DNA from: RUG11247 sp045649485
GTDB taxonomy: Bacteria > Bacillota > Clostridia > Christensenellales > Aristaeellaceae
Length of the DNA: 16,792 bases
Assembly: GCA_045649485.1 (NCBI GenBank)
Contig: JAZRPZ010000045.1
Location: 1 to 16,792, forward strand
Direction of reading: 5' to 3'
A program made the position numbers and the translations under genes. Positions 13,151-16,792 of the stretch are shown here, one piece after another; the first letter of the stretch is position 1; each line of letters begins with the position of its first letter. Below the pieces are notes generated by a model, which saw only the letters and a program-made list of their open reading frames with translations, ran no database searches and was not told the origin of the DNA.

Positions 13151-14038
13151 TTATTTTATATATGGGATGTTGTTTTCGTCGAAGGCTATCTCCATGCGGC
13201 TGAGATACCAGGTTTTGCCCATATCGGAACTTCCCTGATAGAAAAGATATGCCTTTCCGTCATCGTCACGGAATGCGTAGGGATGTCCGGATTCGGACGA
13301 GTTCCATTCGCCGCTCCTGCCGCATTCCTTGAAGGGCACCTCGGAAAACAGCCTGCGGAAGAATATTCCGTCGTCGGATACGGCGCAGCCTATCTGCTGG
13401 GGCTTGCAATTGTAACTGCCTCCGTAGAACATGAAGAGCCTGCCGTCATTTACTATAGTGGCGGGTGCTTCAATGCATTCGCCTTCCCATTTGAGCTCGG
13501 GATACAAAAGCGACTGATTGGTTATCTGCGTCCATGCAGCTTTGCCGAATCCGGAATCAAGGTCTGCATACGCACCGCCTACTTTCTGACAGCGCATTTC
13601 ATGGTCGCGCGTGGCAAAGTACATATACAGCTTGCCCTGCCATACGCATACGTCTGCGTCTATAGCTCTGCCGCAGCACCAGTCATCAGTGGGGCGGAAG
13701 ACAGGGTTTTCCGGATTCTTGATGAAATTTATGCCATCGGCTGATGTGGCATGACAAAGCGCGTCATTGCGCCAGTTGCCGTATGTCTGGTAGAATATAT
13801 GAATGACACCGTCGAGCACTATAGCGGCGGGGGCTGCGATGCCGTTCAGTTCGCATTCCTGTGTGCGTTCCACTTCACCAATGCATTTCCAGTTTTCCAT
13901 ATCGGAAGAAACTGCGATGCCGACTCCAAGTGAATCGTCATTATGGCGGATGGTATAATACAGGAAATATTTGTCGGCAAAATGTACCACGGCAGGATCT
14001 TTTGCAAAACTGTTCAGCGCAGTATTGGTAAACAGCAT
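13151..14038 (-). CDS. Glycoside hydrolase, GH43/GH32-like five-bladed propeller
   Basis: The 295-residue protein shows the repeated blade pattern of GH43/GH32-clan enzymes. The candidate acidic triad is D14 in AKDPAVV, D127 or D129 in GRAIDADVCVW, and E190 in GECIEAPATI, the positions of base, modulator and acid. Blade ends such as YFLYYTIR, IHIFYQTYG, LYMYFATRD and LFMFYGGSY recur at regular spacing. There is no signal peptide, so it should act in the cytoplasm on short oligosaccharides or glycosides; sugar specificity is unknown. The ATG at 14047 abuts the GAAAGGA ribosome site, so I prefer the ATG at 14038, nine bases away. It is monocistronic with a good promoter (14083-14111). Confidence 0.82.
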   Translation of the reverse strand: MLFTNTALNSFAKDPAVVHFADKYFLYYTIRHNDDSLGVGIAVSSDMENWKCIGEVERTQECELNGIAAPAAIVLDGVIHIFYQTYGNWRNDALCHATSADGINFIKNPENPVFRPTDDWCCGRAIDADVCVWQGKLYMYFATRDHEMRCQKVGGAYADLDSGFGKAAWTQITNQSLLYPELKWEGECIEAPATIVNDGRLFMFYGGSYNCKPQQIGCAVSDDGIFFRRLFSEVPFKECGRSGEWNSSESGHPYAFRDDDGKAYLFYQGSSDMGKTWYLSRMEIAFDENNIPYIK

Positions 14039-14082
14039 GACTTTCATTCCTTTCGGTGCATAATAATAGCATGGTTGTGGAT

Positions 14083-14111
14083 ATTATAACGGGATGAAAG
14101 GGCAATTTCAA
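14083..14111 (-). promoter_or_regulatory. Sigma-A promoter of the GH43-like gene
   Basis: On the minus strand, TTGAAA (14111-14106), 17 bp, consensus TATAAT (14088-14083). The predicted start is near 14076. Confidence 0.72.
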
Positions 14112-14145
14112 TATAAGGCAATTATTTTTGGAATATTTATCCATT

Positions 14146-14174
14146 TTGCAGGAAATAAAGCAGCTGTGTAGAAG
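14146..14174 (+). promoter_or_regulatory. Weak candidate promoter of the Spo0A-like gene
   Basis: TTGCAG (14146-14151), 17 bp, TAGAAG (14169-14174). Both hexamers are poor. No sequence resembling an 0A box (TGTCGAA) is seen nearby. Confidence 0.3.
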
Positions 14175-14198
14175 TTTTTAACATAAGGAGTGAGCACT

Positions 14199-14918
14199 AT
14201 GCTGCCTGCAAAGCGGATACTGATTGCGGATGCCATGAGCGTGTCTGCCGGACGCACTGCTGATATACTGAAGGAAGCGGGATATGAAACGATCATTGCC
14301 GCAGACGGACGAAGGGCGCTGGAGATGTGCGAAGCCTGTTCACCTTATGCGGTTGTTGCGGATGCGGTGCTGCCTTCGGCAGACGGATATTCGCTGGCGA
14401 GGCTGATAAGGAACTCTTCTGTCGAATTTATTCCCGGCGTAGTGGTAACGCATCTTCCGGGCATGTGCAGAAGGCTGAATTTCCCGGGAACATGCACCCT
14501 GGAAAAGCCGTATGATGCTGAAAAACTTATAGCAGCTATTGAAAAAGTAAAGCCCGAAACGCGTGTGCCGACGGAGGCAATGCTCACCCGTATAGGCGAA
14601 TATCTTGATAAAATCGGTATTCCCGAACATCCCGGCAGAAAATATATTGCTATGGCAGTATTTATGATGCACGAGGATATGACTTTCAAAGAAAGACTCA
14701 CTGCGGGGCTGTACCCGCTGGTTGCCGAGGCACATGGAGTTGATGCGAAGGCCACAGAGCGTGCCATGCGTCACGCAATAGATAAAGCGTGGAGCAATGG
14801 AAGCATTGATGCTCAATACGAAATCTTCAAAAATACAATTGACGCCGCCCGTGGCAAACCCACCTGCGGCGGGATGATAGCGCAGCTTGCACATATGCTG
14901 CGCAGGGAGGTGTTTTGA
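14199..14918 (+). CDS. Spo0A-like response regulator
   Basis: The 239-residue protein has a receiver domain (about 5-118) and a Spo0A-type DNA-binding domain (about 125-237) with IGIPEH, GVDAKATERAMRHAIDKAWSNG and NTIDAARGKPTCGGMIA, the Spo0A C-terminal signature. In the receiver, the phospho-acceptor position is D55 (VADAVLP), the switch threonine T84 and the lysine K103 (LEKP). One residue of the acidic pocket is missing: Spo0A has ADD, here it is ADA (D11, A12). Phosphorylation may therefore be weak or absent. The GTG at 14190 overlaps the ribosome site AAGGAG, so the ATG at 14199 is the start. It overlaps deoB by one base (TGATG) and is not beside spoIVB, the usual spo0A neighbour, suggesting a paralogue rather than the master regulator. 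Confidence 0.83.
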   Translation: MLPAKRILIADAMSVSAGRTADILKEAGYETIIAADGRRALEMCEACSPYAVVADAVLPSADGYSLARLIRNSSVEFIPGVVVTHLPGMCRRLNFPGTCTLEKPYDAEKLIAAIEKVKPETRVPTEAMLTRIGEYLDKIGIPEHPGRKYIAMAVFMMHEDMTFKERLTAGLYPLVAEAHGVDAKATERAMRHAIDKAWSNGSIDAQYEIFKNTIDAARGKPTCGGMIAQLAHMLRREVF

Positions 14919-16099
14919 TGAATAAAATGAAACGCGTTGCTATTATTGTACTGGATGGTCTGGGTGCAGGCTGGCAGGAAGACGCCGCAAAATACGGAGA
15001 CAAGGGTGCGGACACGTTTGGTCATGTGTTTGAAGCCGAACATCCCGATATCCCCAATCTTCAGGATATGGGCCTTCTGGCAGCTACCGGTTATCAGAAC
15101 GTGGAAGAAGAGGAGCCTCTCGGATGCTATGGCCTGATGAATGAAAAGGCAGCCGGCAAGGACACCACCACAGGTCATTGGGAAATAGCGGGTCTCACGC
15201 TCAAAAAGCCTTTTCCGACCTATCCCAACGGATTCCCCAAGGAAGTAATTGATGCGTTCGAACGGGAGACCGGTCTGCAGGTCATAGGAAACAAGCCTGC
15301 ATCCGGCACTGCCATTATCGAGGAACTTGGTCCCGAGCATATGCGCACCGGCAAGGTGATCGTATATACCTCTGCAGACAGTGTGTTCCAGATTGCTGCT
15401 CATGAATCCATCATTCCTCCCACGGAGCTGTGGCACATCTGCCGTATTGCCCGCAGACTGCTTACCGGTCAGCATGCCGTCGGACGCGTTATCGCCCGTC
15501 CTTTTGAGGGCGAACCCGGCGCTTTTGTGCGTACCGGCAACCGCAAGGATTTCTCCATCGACCCCAATGGCGATACCATGCTGGATGTGCTGAAGGGCGA
15601 AGGTTATGATGTCTACGGCGTGGGCAAGATAGAGGATATATTCAATCACCGCGGTCTCACCAAATCCGACCATGCGGTGGGCAACGAAGCCTGCGTTGAC
15701 GCTGTTGTCAATTTCCTGAAAAAGCCCAATTGGAAGGGCCTGCTGTTTGCAAATCTCGTGGACACCGATATGCTCTACGGTCATCGCAATGATGTGCCCG
15801 GTTTTGCCAAGGCTCTGGAACAGTTTGATGCGCGTCTGCCCGAGATCCTCAGGTATCTCGGCGATGACGGAATGCTGATCATTTGTGCGGATCACGGCTG
15901 CGATCCCGCATTCCATCATACCGATCATACCCGCGAACGCGTACCTGTAATGGTATACGGACTGGGTCTCAAGGAAGGTGTCAATATCGGCACGCGTTCC
16001 ACCTTTGCCGATATTTCCGCTACCGTGCTGGAAGCACTGGGCGCCAAAGGAAAGCTGGACGGCACTTCCTTCTATAAAGATATCATACTTGACGACTAA
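14918..16099 (+). CDS. deoB: Phosphopentomutase
   Basis: The 393-residue enzyme interconverts ribose-1-phosphate (or deoxyribose-1-phosphate) and the 5-phosphate, linking nucleoside breakdown to the pentose phosphate pathway. It has the alkaline-phosphatase-superfamily layout: D13 in VLDGLGAG, YGDKGADTFGH, the phosphorylated threonine T85 in GKDTTTGHWE, and C-terminal metal ligands in NLVDTDMLYGHR, CADHGCDP and HHTDHTRERVP. Length matches the family (about 390 aa). The ATG at 14918 follows AGGGAGGTG and shares its A with the TGA of the Spo0A-like gene, so both are on one transcript. No clear terminator is visible after it. Together with the nucleoside hydrolase upstream in the window, it fits ribose recovery from nucleosides. 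Confidence 0.96.
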   Translation: MNKMKRVAIIVLDGLGAGWQEDAAKYGDKGADTFGHVFEAEHPDIPNLQDMGLLAATGYQNVEEEEPLGCYGLMNEKAAGKDTTTGHWEIAGLTLKKPFPTYPNGFPKEVIDAFERETGLQVIGNKPASGTAIIEELGPEHMRTGKVIVYTSADSVFQIAAHESIIPPTELWHICRIARRLLTGQHAVGRVIARPFEGEPGAFVRTGNRKDFSIDPNGDTMLDVLKGEGYDVYGVGKIEDIFNHRGLTKSDHAVGNEACVDAVVNFLKKPNWKGLLFANLVDTDMLYGHRNDVPGFAKALEQFDARLPEILRYLGDDGMLIICADHGCDPAFHHTDHTRERVPVMVYGLGLKEGVNIGTRSTFADISATVLEALGAKGKLDGTSFYKDIILDD

Positions 16100-16146
16100 A
16101 TTTAACAATATATAAATATTCTACGCATATTTTACCCAAAATACAC

Positions 16147-16175
16147 TTGTCATTCGGTGGTGTATGGGGTACAAT
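16147..16175 (+). promoter_or_regulatory. Promoter of gapA
   Basis: TTGTCA (16147-16152, 5 of 6), 17 bp, TACAAT (16170-16175). The predicted start is near 16182, leaving a leader of about 55 nt. Confidence 0.75.
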
Positions 16176-16188
16176 AAATCTGTAATTT

Positions 16189-16214
16189 AGGTACATGGGA
16201 AAAATTGTGTACCT
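16189..16214 (+). promoter_or_regulatory. Inverted repeat in the gapA leader
   Basis: AGGTACA (16189-16195) and TGTACCT (16208-16214) are perfect inverted repeats around a 12-bp spacer, just after the predicted start point. It could be a repressor site or a 5' stabilising hairpin. There is no T run, so it is not a standard terminator. Confidence 0.5.
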
Positions 16215-16236
16215 GACATTTTAGGAGGTTATTCAC

Positions 16237-16792
16237 ATGGCTGTTAAGGTTGCTATTAACGGTTTCGGTCGTATCGGCCGTCTTGCTTTCCGTCAGATGT
16301 TCGGTGCTGAGGGCTACGAAGTTGTTGCCATCAACGACCTGACTTCCCCCGCAATGCTGGCTCACCTGCTGAAGTATGACTCCACCCAGGGCAACTACGC
16401 TGCTCAGGGCCACGTAGTCGAAGCTGGCGAATCTTCCATCACTGTTGATGGCAAGGAGATCACCATCTATGCAAAGGCCAACGCTGCCGAGCTGCCCTGG
16501 GGCGAGCTGGGTGTTGACGTTGTTCTCGAGTGCACCGGCTTCTACACCAGCAAGGCAAAGGCACAGGCTCACATCGACGCCGGCGCCCGCAAGGTTGTTA
16601 TCTCCGCTCCCGCTGGCAACGACCTGCCCACCATCGTTTACAATGTAAACCATGAGACCCTGAAGGCCGAAGATACCATCATCTCCGCCGCTTCCTGCAC
16701 CACCAACTGCCTGGCTCCCATGGCCAAGGCCCTGAACGATGCTTTCCCCATCCAGTCTGGCATCATGACCACCGTGCACGCTTACACCGGTG
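16237..16792 (+). CDS. gapA: Glyceraldehyde-3-phosphate dehydrogenase, C-terminus outside the window
   Basis: The first 185 codons are present; the frame is open at the window end. The NAD-binding loop INGFGRIGR is at residues 7-15, D34 in AINDL marks NAD preference, and the catalytic cysteine is C154 in SAASCTTNCLAP, with H181 in TVHAYTG. The enzyme oxidises glyceraldehyde-3-phosphate in glycolysis. Codon use is strongly biased to C-ending and CTG, AAG, ATC codons, unlike the small genes at the left, as expected for a very highly expressed gene. The ribosome site AGGAGG (16223-16228) is eight bases before the ATG. The strong promoter and leader inverted repeat fit high, possibly regulated expression. 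Confidence 0.97.
   Translation, partial: MAVKVAINGFGRIGRLAFRQMFGAEGYEVVAINDLTSPAMLAHLLKYDSTQGNYAAQGHVVEAGESSITVDGKEITIYAKANAAELPWGELGVDVVLECTGFYTSKAKAQAHIDAGARKVVISAPAGNDLPTIVYNVNHETLKAEDTIISAASCTTNCLAPMAKALNDAFPIQSGIMTTVHAYTG

Noticed and set aside
13109..13744. Plus-strand open frame of 211 codons opposite the GH43-like gene
   Set aside because: It overlaps the terminator and the antisense propeller gene, and its composition is typical of a shadow frame.
14813..16108. Long minus-strand open frame of 431 codons opposite deoB
   Set aside because: The plus strand carries an unmistakable, full-length phosphopentomutase with all motifs; the antisense frame is a by-product of its codon use and has no family features or ribosome site.
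16150..16779. Minus-strand open frame of 209 codons opposite gapA
   Set aside because: Glycine- and serine-rich shadow produced by the strong codon bias of gapA, and it also runs across the gapA promoter.

Overview
This window looks like chromosomal DNA of a low-to-mid GC Gram-positive bacterium, most likely a Clostridia-type member of the Bacillota. The signs are strong AGGAGG-type ribosome sites, TTG and GTG starts with good Shine-Dalgarno sites, sigma-A promoters with 17 bp spacers, a Spo0A-type C-terminal domain, and a gapA with extreme codon bias. The organism was assigned from gene content and style only; no search was possible.

Left part (1 to about 8.8 kb): mostly single plus-strand genes with their own promoter and intrinsic terminator. 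In order: a thioredoxin-type arsenate reductase; a short decayed frame; a chloramphenicol-phosphotransferase-like kinase; an AAC(6')-type acetyltransferase; a small two-helix membrane protein broken by a frameshift; a DMT transporter; a minus-strand sugar isomerase/epimerase-like TIM barrel; a YgjV-like membrane protein; an AraC-GNAT fusion coupled to a chloramphenicol-acetyltransferase-like enzyme; a nucleoside hydrolase; a 66-aa HTH regulator with a small membrane protein; and a DUF4298 protein. Five hairpins with a (G)RCAGGGG/CCCCTGTC-type stem punctuate this part. In four of them an extended -10 box lies exactly 18 bp past a CTGTCN hexamer in the 3' arm, so the terminator of one gene appears to double as the promoter of the next.

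Middle (8.8 to 13.1 kb): a minus-strand pair (WYL regulator and RidA, overlapping by 32 bp) diverges from a plus-strand operon of a HerA/DUF853-like ATPase, a NimA-like flavin protein and a PHP-domain phosphoesterase. A perfect 11-bp inverted repeat covers the -10 box of the WYL promoter.

Right part (13.1 to 16.8 kb): a minus-strand cytoplasmic GH43-like propeller; a Spo0A-like response regulator with an altered acidic pocket, coupled by a one-base overlap to phosphopentomutase deoB; and the first 185 codons of gapA, which runs off the window.

The left part reads as a set of small-molecule-modifying and export functions, possibly for detoxification. The right part is carbon and pentose metabolism with regulatory proteins. 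No RNA genes, CRISPR arrays, transposases or phage genes were seen.
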